From NCBI GenBank assembly GCA_047967505.1, contig CM106541.1: DNA of 64,000 nt; one strand, 5' to 3'. The translations under genes and the position numbers were made by a program. The notes beneath the pieces are model-generated. The model did no database searches. It was not told the origin of the DNA and saw nothing but the letters and a program-made list of their open reading frames with translations. Positions 51,530-61,444 of the stretch are shown one piece after another; position 1 is the stretch's first letter, and each line of letters starts with the position of its first letter. The DNA comes from Dipteris shenzhenensis. Its lineage: Eukaryota > Polypodiophyta > Polypodiopsida > Gleicheniales.

Positions 51530-52440
51530 TCTAAGTTCTCGGCATCCTCGCTTCAGCCGCAAGGTCCTATAAACGAGGAATAACATGTATCAATGTATGA
51601 AAAATCAAATCTTTACTTAACAATATTGACATTATTTAATTACTTTCAAATACCTGGGGGGCGCTTCAGTAGCCCAGATATACTGCTCCTCAGTAATCAA
51701 CCCGTCATCATAGAAGTACTTCCATGTATCTCCTCTGTGATGGTGGCGGTGGTAGTTTGTCTCAACATGAGTAGGGTACCTGCCCACGATATCAAGCTAC
51801 AAGATGACACAATTTGCGGAGGGGTTAGTACAAAGAAACAACCTCCTAATAAACTACATAAATAATATAATTTGAGATCGATACTTACAAATTGGGCCTC
51901 CCATGATTCAACACCCTCTACTCCAAAATGCATGCTTCCATATTGCTCCATTTGGATCCTTCATGCCTCCACGTGCTGCAGACTAGGGTCCACCTTCGCT
52001 GCCTTCATTGCTTTCTCCCACTCACGCTTGTGAGCGGTGTGGGGCTGGCCCCTTGGTGGTTGACCTCCCTCGAGCGTGGCAATCTCGGCTAGTGCCTTCC
52101 TCTTAAGCAAATATCTTTTATTGCCAAGTATCGTAAAAATCTTTAACTTGGCCCATTCATCTGTGAGCTGAACATTGGGGGGATTGGGATACCTAGAGCG
52201 AACAGTAGTGGGGGTCTCATCAGCCAACTTTTTTGGATGGTCTTTGTAGTGAATAAAGCAATCTTTGTAGTTATTAGCAATTATAGAGCGCATGAAGGCC
52301 ATGATGTCCTTCCCCCGTGCGTCCATCAAGATGCCTTCTGTCTGAATGATGTCATAGTAAATCATACCATCACCCTCTAGCACGTCTACATCGTCTCAAT
52401 CATCCCCGTCCCCACCACTACCCCCCCAAAGCAGGTTGCC
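51530..52440 (-). pseudogene. Ptta/En-Spm-type gene of L (family 2)
   Basis: On the minus strand the ORF 52383-51961 encodes IYYDIIQTEGILMDARGKDI, AFMRSIIANNYKDCFIHYKD, RYPNPPNVQLTDEWAKLKIF and LPL-type Lys-rich text ending QHVEA. Further exons follow: GSMHFGVEGVESWEAQF (near 51900), then YFYDDGLITEEQYIW (51660-51800), then a short acidic end that differs from K. Upstream (52440-52680) the frame is disturbed. The YPNPPN and DEW parts parallel the family-1 gene, which supports the same protein type. It was probably the end-binding partner of TNP2; here it carries frameshifts. Confidence 0.6.
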
Positions 52441-53035
52441 ATGCATCCCCCACCGCTCTCCCTACTACTATGCATGCTGCCCTCTCGTGTCGAGCTAGTA
52501 CGCTGGCCGCTTGTAGCTAGAGAAGCCACTCTTGACTACATGGAAGTACGCTGGCCACTCGTAGCTGGAGAAGCGACTCTCAATGGCACAGGAGTACGCC
52601 AGCGGCTCTATGAGACAGAAGGATCTCCTGATGACAGCAGGGGGGGAGAAGGGGATCGACTCTGGGGCTGTCACGACTTTGCTAGGGTAATCTCAGCTGG
52701 TGTGGGATTGGGGTGGTTTGGAGTCTGTACTACCAACTCCTGGGGGGTGTTTGTAGTACCCATCATGTATGTGTATAACTCCGCAGGAGTGGGAGGGTGC
52801 CCCAAAAGGTTATATAACTCCCAAAAGATGGCATCCCAAAGATCAGGTGAGGGTGAAGATCCTGGCCACATGATGAACTGAAGAAAATAAAAGAAGAAGT
52901 TTACCATCGAGCATGCCCTTGTCACGAGATGCAAAAGAAAAAATAGAGTGATAGCTTGACATTAAGCAAGCATTTATGGACTCCTGCATTCTTTGAATTA
53001 GAGTGACAGAAGTTTGTATCTACTTGCTCAATGTC
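52441..53035. other. 5' region of the L Ptta-type gene, degenerate
   Basis: This matches 1400-1890 of J with indels (for example GGTGTGGGATTGGGGTGGTTTGG in pieces, and GGGTGTTTGTAGTACCC). It probably contains the N-terminal exon on the minus strand (WPGSSPSPDLWDAIFWELYN near 52840). No intact ORF spans it. Confidence 0.5.
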
Positions 53036-53039
53036 AAGC

Positions 53040-53690
53040 TATTGAAGCTTCACATGGGAAAAGAGAGGAAGGAAAGAGAGGAAAAGAGAGGAGAAAAAAG
53101 AAAGGAGATAAGAGAGAAAAGAGAGGAGGGAAAGATAGAAAAAGAGAGAAGGAAAGAGATGAGAAAAGAGGCCAAAAGAGAAGAAAAGAGAGGAGATAAG
53201 GGAGAGAAAGAGAGACAAAAAGAGAAGGAAAGAGAGGATAAAAGAGAAGAAAAAAGAGAGACAAGGTGAAGGAAAGAGGGGATAAAAGAGAGGAAAATAG
53301 AGAGAAGGAAAGAGAGGAGAAAGAGGAAAATAGAGGAAAAGCGAGGAGAAAAAAAGAAAGAAAAAGAGAGGATATAAGAGAGGAAAATTACCACAAAAAG
53401 AGAAGGAAAGAGAGGATAAAAGAGAGAAGGAAAAAGAGAGATAAGGTGAGGATAAAAGAGAGAAAAAGAGAGAAGAAAAGAGAGGAGAAAAGAGAGCAGG
53501 AAAAGAGAGAAAAAGAGAGAACGAAAGAGATGAGAAAAGAGATGAAAAGAGAAGGAAAGAGAGGAGATAAGAGAGAAAAAGAGAGGAAAAGAGAGGAGAA
53601 AAAAGAAAGGAGATAAGAGAAAAAAAGAGAGGAGAAAAGAGAAGGAAAGAGAGGAGAAAGGAGAGAAAAAGAGAACGCAATCCCTTATTT
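53040..53690. repeat. Purine-rich minisatellite between divergent genes of L
   Basis: About 650 bp of plus-strand GGAAAGAGAGGAGAAAAGAG units. ORFs on both strands across it are artefacts. The start (CTATTGAAGCTTCACATGG) is shared with J at 1882-1902. Confidence 0.9.
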
Positions 53691-53874
53691 TTTCATGAAT
53701 GCAATCCCTTTCTTCAATCATGCTTTCCCTTTCCATCATTCATGCAATCCCTTTCTTCATTCATGCAATCACTTATTTCCATCATTCAATATGCAATCCT
53801 TTTCTTGGAAGTGGATGTGGAAGGGGAAGGGAAAGAGAAGGAAAAGGAAGGGGAAAGGGAAGAATAGATAAGAC

Positions 53875-54485
53875 TATCAGAGCATGTCTATAAACGCATC
53901 TATAGGTGCGACTGTCTGTTTTTCCAAAAGATAGATGCGTTTATAGACGTGCTATTAGATGCATCTATAGACGAATCAGAACATGTGCTCGACCACACTA
54001 GTACAAAAAACATCCATTCCCTGCATACGACAAAGGACGAATCCAAAGAGAGCAACTTCCAAAGAAGATCAACCGTTAAGAGACTTACCTTGGATAGAGG
54101 TATGGAAGCTTCTTGTCCTTCTTCAAAGTTGCTTCTCTTTCTTCTCTTCCTTGTTCACCCTCTGCTTCTCTTTCTTCTTTTCCTTGTTCACCCTCTTCTC
54201 TTGTGTGCTTGGGGATCATTGTGTAAGCCTGGAGATGAGTGTAGGTGCTTGGAGATAAGTGTGGATGCTCGGAGCTATGTCTATTAATAGGAAAGCAAGC
54301 CACGTGATGTTAAAAGTATGTGAAGAAAAGCAAGTGTGCTAAAAGTAGGTTTGAAAATCAACTCGTAGTCTGTGCGTCTATCTACACATCTATAAATTCG
54401 TCTAAAGTAAGTTTTAGATGCACCTATAGACACGCTCCACAGTACAAATGCGGTGTTAGACGTGCTTTTAGACACTCCATGGAGT
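53875..54485. promoter_or_regulatory. Internal clusters of the family-2 motif upstream of TNP2 (L)
   Basis: Two groups (53878-53985 and 54375-54485) contain units such as GCATCTATAGGTGCG, GATGCGTTTATAGACGTG and GCACCTATAGACACG, the same units as at the element's end. They lie before the TNP2 reading frame that starts near 54540. The position parallels that in H (31808-31960). A regulatory role is inferred. Confidence 0.6.
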
Positions 54486-54539
54486 TTTGACATTTACAAC
54501 TCATCCAAGGATAAATTTTTTGGGTTGTTTATATGTAGG

Positions 54540-56300
54540 ATGTCTTCATCTTCAACAAGTACTCCAGTGAGGATGAATCCCTCTGTATCCACCATCGCGA
54601 AATGTGGTTGCAGTAAAAATTCAAATTTATGTATGATCCATGTCAAGGAAACATGTATCATGCACGTAGAATTACACTCAATCACGTCTCAAAGTATGGA
54701 GAATGAGATGCGACCATAAACATGGATGCAACAAAGTGTCCTACTTGTGGAGAGGCAAGATATAGAGCAAATCTCAAAACTTTGGATGTGCCTCCTAAGG
54801 TTCTATGACATTTTCCCATAATCCCTTGCATCCAAAATATGTTCAAGTGCAAATCCATTGCAGAGCTCATGTCATGGCATTCCTCCCATCGATCAACCGC
54901 CGATGGCAAGTGGAGAACTCCCGCAAACACTCTTGCGTGGAAGCATATTGAAGACACATGGCCAAGCTTCAAGGAAGAACCTAGGAGCTTGAGACTTGGA
55001 TTGGGTATGGACGGTGTGAACCCATTTGGTCTCAAAAGCACCTCTTACAGTGTATGGCTAGTGAAATTGGTGAATTATAATCTTCCACCCTCTATGGTGA
55101 TTAAGAAAGGACATGTTATGTTATCCCTTCTAATTCCAGTAGAAGGGAAATATAGTGTCAAAAATACTAATGTTTATTTGGAGCCTTTGATTGACAAGCT
55201 AGAGATACATTGGAGAGGTATCGAGGTGCATGATGTGAGTAGGCCTCCCTCATCGAGACTTCAACTATAAAGTAGTCTTGATGTGGATGATGCATGACTT
55301 CCTAGGCTATGGCGAGTGTTCAGGTAAGCATTGCACTTTTAATTATGAGTAGGCAATCAATGTGGCACCCTAAATCCACCTGGAACTCTTAATTGCATCT
55401 ATTGTTCAAGTCTCACTACATCAGGTTACCATGCATATCCTGTTTGTGGTCCTTCACTAGTTGCCTCATGAGCAGACACATTGAATAAGGTCATCTATGA
55501 GAATCACCATCGATTTCTCCCACCTGATCATCCTAGATGTCACCCCTTGGAATGAAGTCCCCCCACAATCACTCACTACGGGAGATTGGATGAGAATTTG
55601 GAACGGATCCACAAGTCCTCCACCACTTGGCATGAGCCAGTAAGGGATTGTAACTATTGTGTGCTATATTGGATGGAAATAAAGATTGCCCGCTAACACC
55701 AGCTTTTGTTTAGATACTCCATCTTTTATCGTTTACCATATTGGTCCCACGTCAAGATCAATCACTACTTGATCCCATGCATATCTTCAAGAATGTGGCA
55801 TCTACCATTTGGGAACATTTGAATGGGACACGAGATTCCGCAGGCATAAGGGAGGATCTACACATCATAAGGAGGATGCGTGAAGCTTGGCTATAAGAGA
55901 GGCCAACTAGGCGTGTCTTTTTACCTCATGCACCATGGAGGTTATCAATGCTAGAGATGGTGGCGGTGAAGCGAGCTATCACTACAGTTCATACTCCCAC
56001 TGGATGCATGAGGTGTTTGAAGGCGGCCTTCACAACAAAGAGTAAGAAAATAGGTGTAGAGCAATTATATGGCTTGAAATCTCATGATTGGCACAAGATG
56101 CTCCAAGTAAGTATTTTATGTGCATAAGGTCTTTTTCCTTTCAAATTTGTGAGTGAATTAGAAGCAACTAATCAACCATTCCTCGTGTGTTCAGTTCATA
56201 CTACCTACTAGCATTTCTCGCAGTGCATCAAAAGACATGAAGGATTGTATTTACAAGATGGGTGAGCTTGTGAGGTACTTTATAGGATACAAAATGTGAA
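54540..56300 (+). pseudogene. TNP2-type CACTA transposase of L, N-terminal half
   Basis: 54540 onward gives MSSSSTSTPVRMNPSVSTIA and degenerate zinc-ribbon text; KCPTCGEARYRANL-like residues are in frame near 54735. 54839-55270 is the TNP2 core: FKCKSIAELMSWHSSHRST, LGMDGVNPFGLKSTSYSVW and YNLPPSMVIKKGHVMLSLL. The second-Asp motif MHDFLGYGECSG lies near 55290 in another frame, followed by an intron and YHAYPVCG. Later pieces (DPMHIFKNVASTIWEHLNG near 55770) match H at 33890. Several frameshifts and stops show decay. It is cut near 56300. Confidence 0.8.
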
Positions 56301-56739
56301 TATTGTATTTAAACACTTATTTCATTAATTTTGGACTTGTCAATGTACAAATTCATTTTTACATATACTTTTGGACTAGTTTTCAGATAAAATTTAAGAA
56401 AAACCCAATCTTCAAAGCACATATAAAAACATAAAAACAAGCATTTTTATATATATTTTTTAAGGACATGAAACTAAAATTATAAAATTTAACGCAGCCT
56501 ACATAAGTTACATGAAAAAATAAGATTTGGTTGTTGTAAACTCTCTTAATATTTAATGGTGTTAATAAACACCTTCAAAAGTTAAGCCTGAGATTTTCAA
56601 GACTACATAAGTTACATGAAAAAATAAGATTCGGTTGTTGTAAACTCTCTTAATATTTAATGGTGTTAATAAACACCTTCAAAAGTTAAGCCTTAGATTT
56701 TCAAGACTACAGCCATTCAATTTGATGAATTTTCTATTT
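56301..56739. repeat. A/T-rich DNA with a 104-bp tandem duplication
   Basis: The segment TACATAAGTTACATG...GATTTTCAAG at 56500-56603 is repeated at 56604-56707 with two or three substitutions. It lies just downstream of the minus-strand gene at 56740. No coding signal is seen. Confidence 0.9.
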
Positions 56740-57174
56740 TCAAGTCCTTAGCCTGAATTCAACCCATTCAAGAGCTGAGCTCATCTCTTCCTCATCGATG
56801 TAGTTAAAATTATAGAAGAGAAGTAAGGATTGATGAATTTTCTCCTGCATAACACTTTGTTTGTTCCGAATGGCTTGCGCTTCCTCGGGGGAAAATCTTC
56901 CATAACGAGCCACACGCGAAGATATCTCACTTTGAAAGTCTATCAACTCTCTTCTATATGACTGCAATTTATCTATTTCAGTAGTAGCCATACTTATTTT
57001 TCTTTCCTCTTCCTTCTCTAAGCCCTTCTGACAAGCAAAGTCATCCTTCTCGTACTGGGTTAATGGAGCTGGATTTTGCTTTCTCTCCTCTCTCTTTCCT
57101 TGGTTCTCGGCAATCCATTCTTTGAGGCTGCTAATGGCTTGCTCGACAGAATCGATTACCTTAAAAAGATCCAT
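56740..57174 (-). CDS. Unknown 144-residue helical protein
   Basis: I chose the ATG at 57172-57174 (MDLFKVIDSVEQAISSLKEW) because the frame upstream of it is low-complexity repeat. The protein is charged and largely helical: AENQGKREERKQNP, KGLEKEEERKISMATTEIDK and LQSYRRELIDFQSEISSRVA suggest a coiled coil. It ends in SALEWVEFRLRT. I do not recognise a family. It is on the same strand as, and downstream of, the Ulp1-like gene, with about 1 kb of A/T-rich repeats between. The absence of stops and the balanced composition favour a real gene, possibly cargo or part of the same mobile unit. Confidence 0.5.
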   Translation of the reverse strand: MDLFKVIDSVEQAISSLKEWIAENQGKREERKQNPAPLTQYEKDDFACQKGLEKEEERKISMATTEIDKLQSYRRELIDFQSEISSRVARYGRFSPEEAQAIRNKQSVMQEKIHQSLLLFYNFNYIDEEEMSSALEWVEFRLRT

Positions 57175-57184
57175 AATGGCTGCA

Positions 57185-57580
57185 AGATGAAAGGAGTATG
57201 CTTGAGAAGAGAAGGTAAGGTTGAGGGCAAGATGGAAGGAGCAAGCTTGAGGAGAGGAGTAAGGTAAGAAGAGTAAAGTGAAAGAAGTTTTTGCTGCGGG
57301 TGAGATATAGAAGACGAACGAGGTGAGGAAGGTAACGAGAGTGAGGAAAGATATAGAAGACAAACGAGGTGAGGAAGGTAACGAGAGTGAGGAAGGTAAC
57401 TAGAGGAGGTAAGGCAAGATGAAAGGAGTATGCTTGAGAAGAGGAGGCAAGGCTACGGGCAAGATGGAAGGAGCAAGCTTGAGGAGAGGAAGGAGCAAGC
57501 TTGAGGAGAGGAGTAAGGTAAGAAGAGCAAAGTGGAAGAAGTGTCTGCTGCGGGTGAGATATAGAAGATGAACGACTACT
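57185..57580. repeat. Duplicated leader region of the small minus-strand gene
   Basis: 57190-57345 (GAAAGGAGTATGCTTGAGAAG ... GCGGGTGAGATATAGAAGA, written in pieces) is repeated at 57418-57570. A 33-bp sub-unit GAAGGAGCAAGCTTGAGGAGAG is doubled in the second copy. It probably represents promoter or leader sequence of the 56740-57174 gene. Confidence 0.8.
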
Positions 57581-58150
57581 AGGGAATTTATAGAACTACA
57601 GATGCAAGACCGTAATGCGAGATGACTAGATGCAAGATCGTAATGCGAGACATTATAAAATAAAATGATGGGATGCAAGACCGTAATGGGAGACATTTGA
57701 GACATATAAGATAGTGATAGTACATTGAAATCTATAAAGTAAAATGATGGAACACAAGAATGATATAATTAATAGAATCTCATCATGAGATATTCTTTTA
57801 ATATAATATAAGTTAGTAATTATTAGAATCTCATCATGAGATATTCTTTTAATATAATATAAGTTAGACTTGCTGTACATAATAAATGATAGATTTTGAG
57901 TACATTGAAATCTATAAAATAAAGTGATGGAACATAAGAATGATATAATTATTAGATTCTCATCATAAGATATTTATTGTACATAATAAATTAGACTTTC
58001 AAAAAAGTAAAACCTAATGTATTGTAATGAATAAATATCATAAAATATCCTAATGTATTGCAACATTTAACATAAGTTTTAAAAACACTATCATTAATCA
58101 ATACAAACAAGATAAAAATCTTCAAGGACTCATGTTTCTTTCTACATGTT
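57581..58150. repeat. A/T-rich region with short direct repeats
   Basis: GAATCTCATCATGAGATATTC followed by TTTTAATATAATATAAG occurs twice (57774 and 57826), with a third, weaker copy near 57955. TACATTGAAATCTATAAA occurs at about 57721 and 57901. CTCATCATGAG is itself a palindrome. No gene is seen. Confidence 0.8.
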
Positions 58151-61100
58151 TTACAACTGAATAGAGTCTGATGAGTCCTCTTGAGGCTGTGATTCTCTAA
58201 GAGTACATTGAGTCTCTACTTGTGTGGATGGTGTACATTGAGATTCTACTTCTGGTGCAATCGGGATAGACTTAATCTCTTCCTCCTTTACAAGATGTGA
58301 TGTTGTAGATGCACATTGAGTCTCCACTTCTTGTGTAGGAAGAATGCATTGAGTCTCTAATTCAAGTGTAGACTGTAATGCTTGTACTTGAGGCTGTGAT
58401 ACAGAAGGAGACTGAATTGTCTCTTCTTTTTCTTTAGCTCCCTCAGGTTCTTCATTGAGTCCATCATGTTGTTTCCCAATGATAGCAGTTAGATAGTGAA
58501 CAGTCTTAGCCACAAAATCTTGTAGCTCGAGCTTGGTATATGCTTCTATGGAGACATGTTCAAAAATTTCATTGAGATACAACATGAAGTTGTAGGCAAT
58601 CCTCCACCCACTACTAAACATGTCTTTTTGCTCCACTGCGAGGCGTGTCTGGAAATTTGGTTGGTCTTGATGCTCCCTGATTTTCATAATCGCAGAAACT
58701 AACTTGTTTGCAGACCTGTCCATCATGACATATGACAAAGTGAATTTGTGTAGTAAATAGTAAGATGCATGTTCATAATGATATAATAAAAGAACACTTA
58801 CTTGAACACCCCGTGAAAGCCTGTAATTGAGTTGACAAACCAACAATGGTTGTCATCAAGGTCCCATACTATCAGGCTCCAATGTGAACTACATCACCAA
58901 TAAAGAGCGATAAGATTTATCACAATATTAAGTATTAATTGACACAATATTATAAATAAGAGAGTAAAAGAAAGATTGAGACCATACTTACTTCTCATAG
59001 TATGGCATAAAGACAAGTAGTATGCCATCCAAGTCTAAAGGTTGTAGAATTGAACAAACATCATCTACTGTCTTCTTGGTATCACTAAGTACAGCTGAAA
59101 GAAGAGAATCGAGCATACAGACGCGATTCTATACTGATCTAGGAAAATGAGATATAATCTTACTGCAGCAATAAATAAACAAATGTTAGAAGCAGATTGA
59201 ATCAAATGATTGAAGTATCAAGTCAAGAGATGTTCATATCAAACCTGAGGATGGCCATCATGACTTTGTCATTAGCCTCTTTCAAAGGGTCGGAGAGGAT
59301 TGTAACTTCCTCGCTACCAAAAGTCAAAACACGAGGTTGCTTGCTAATGATGACCTTAACCTCAGAAGAGCTCCCCATTTCGTCCAATACAGCGGTTACA
59401 TCAGGACAACTTATGGGCGTAGCAACCAATGTTTCCTCTGGATGCTCCACCACATTATCAATAAATGCCTTAATGATAGATGACATAAATGCATATAGAT
59501 GCAAGTCTGTATATGTGGACAATGAGGTTTCACCGCCTCTCAAATTAAAAATTTGAGCAAGGAGCAAAAAGCAGTTATATCCAACTCTCCACCCACAACT
59601 GTGGTCATCATTCTGCTTCGCTACAGGGCATGTTACATACTCTATTTGATCTTCCAAGTCACCCTCCATTTGCATAAGTGCATCTATAGCACTTACCAAC
59701 TTTCGAGCAGATCTACACATCAAAATAGAAAACATAAATGAATGTGCGCATTGCATAGGATGCATCTCATTGACATAATTATGACACAAGTAGGTTATAC
59801 TTACTCTGACACACTGCCATGGATAGATGCTATTGAATTGACAAAGAAGCATTGCTTGGCTAAGATGTCCACAATTACCAAGCTCCAATGCAAGCTGCAT
59901 TATCAATTAAGAATAATTATTATTTGATATAATCCTCCACAATGTAAGAGATAAGCTAGGTAGGGATTGATACTCACTCCTCGTGATATGCGGTAAAGAT
60001 AACTCGCGCCGCAGTCAAATCAATAGGTTGCAACCACTTCAAAACATCATCTATGGTCTTCTGCTTATTGCTAAGTACACTAGAAACAAGAGGATCGACC
60101 ATATATGCACATCTTTGTATATATAGCGGAAGCTGTTGTAAAACCATACTGCAATAAAAAGAAAAGAATATTAGTTCATTTGATCCAATGGAAATACAAA
60201 AGCATAAAGTCTGTAAAAAGTTTGTGTCAAACCTGAGGATGGCTATTATAACCTTGTCATTGACCTCTTTCTTGAAGTTTATGAGGATTGAAATGTCCTC
60301 TTCATCGAATATAAAAGTAAGAGGTTGTTCTCGAACTTGAAACCTAACTTGAAATGACTTCTCCATTTGCTGCAATGTATGATTATTTTCTAGAGTCATC
60401 CGATGGATAGCCAGAGCAGCTTTGCTTTCTTGAGATGAGCTTTCTATATTCTCTGCTCCAGCTATGTCCTCCTCATCCTCCTCCTCTCCCTTCTCCTATA
60501 AAAGGATAAAATAATTATGAGATTCAAAATTTTAAATTAATTATAAATTTAAAAAGACCTTTAAATGAATAAAGAAAATTAAACATAAGTCTTCATACCT
60601 CTACATATCTTCGTGGTCTTTTTATGTAACCTTCAGAGGCAAGGTCAGTGTCATATCCATCTTCTTCTGCTTCCTTGCTATCGCTGGTGTCCTCACTATT
60701 ATATCCAGAGCTTTGATCATTTTCATCATCTTTCTTGCTCTCATCATACATGATCTGCTCTATGTCATCCTCTTCATGTGAGATCGGACCTTTCTTATCA
60801 AACTTTATTGTGAGAGAAGCCACGGTATCAAGGTATTCCAAGCAAGCAGGGCTCTCAATAATATTTACATTGTGTCCTTTTCTGATAAGAGCTTCAAACA
60901 GATGTCCCATTCGGCACAATGTGACTTCCCATCCGGACGGTAGCAAAAATTCCATCATACTAATTAAAAGATCAGCACTTTTTGCTGGCCTTTCATAGTG
61001 ATTTGCGTTGCGATGGAGGGGACTTGGAGCTTCATGCTCTTCCAGCAGTAGTTGCAATCTCTTTGCATTCCCTCTTATATTGTTTTGTAAGGAGTGATCA

Positions 61101-61444
61101 TTGTAAGGGCTCTTCATGCACAAGAAAAAGGTTTCTAGACTCTGTATCTTGAGACCGCATTCTCTCTTGTCCATTTTTCTTGAGTATATCCCATTGTAAA
61201 TCTTGAGCTCATTGCCATATTGTTTTTCTAGGGTAGCAGACATTTGTTCCTTGTCATCTTTATCAGCAAATATGACTATATTACATTGTCCCACTCTACC
61301 AATGGTGGTATGTAATATTCTGTCAAGGAGTGGACGGATGTCATCCGGTGATATTTCATAGACAAAGAAAAGCTGAGGTCTCTCCCAAGCAGTGTCGTCG
61401 GACAAAAAATCACTCAATGAAACTCTCTTGCACTCAACCGCCAC
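58151..61444 (-). CDS. Protein with two tandem Ulp1 (C48)-like modules and an N-terminal domain
   Basis: Exons on the minus strand, all GT-AG and in phase: 61444-60599, 60495-60233, 60148-59978, 59894-59805, 59712-59245, 59162-58992, 58888-58802, 58715-58151. Module 1 has the protease features: LHWSLVIVD (His), FFVNSIAS (Asn where Ulp1 usually has Asp) and CPVAKQNDDHSCGWRVGYN (Gln and Cys). Module 2 repeats the exon pattern: SHWSLIVWD, WFVNSITG and AVEQKDMFSSGWRIAYN, with Ser in place of the catalytic Cys. Exons 60148 and 59162 are both 171 bp. The first exon encodes LSDFLSDDTAWERPQLFFVY and SADLLISMMEFLLPSGWEV, then an acidic end. The tail after module 2 repeats ETQC motifs. Ulp1 enzymes cut SUMO from proteins. 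The first exon has no ATG of its own (GTG at 61444). Confidence 0.7.

Larger units (their letters stand above)
50783..56300 (+). mobile_element. CACTA family-2 copy L
   Basis: Left end CACAACAAGAAAAGGCACC follows CTT, which may be one half of a 3-bp duplication. Contents in order: subterminal repeats, a Ptta-type gene (minus), a purine-rich tract, an internal motif cluster, and a TNP2 gene (plus) up to about 56300. The right end is not found; the sequence changes to unrelated A/T-rich DNA after GATACAAAATGTGAA, so L is truncated. Confidence 0.75.

Noticed and set aside
53039-53739. Phe/Leu/Ser-rich ORFs (minus) and Lys/Glu-rich ORFs (plus)
   Set aside because: They are translations of a purine/pyrimidine-biased minisatellite in opposite frames; the same explains the ORFs at 1881-2093.
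58992-59162. A premature stop in the exon of the second Ulp1-like module
   Set aside because: One frame shows TAG at 59130, but the spliced phase from the previous exon uses a different frame that stays open through all 171 bases.
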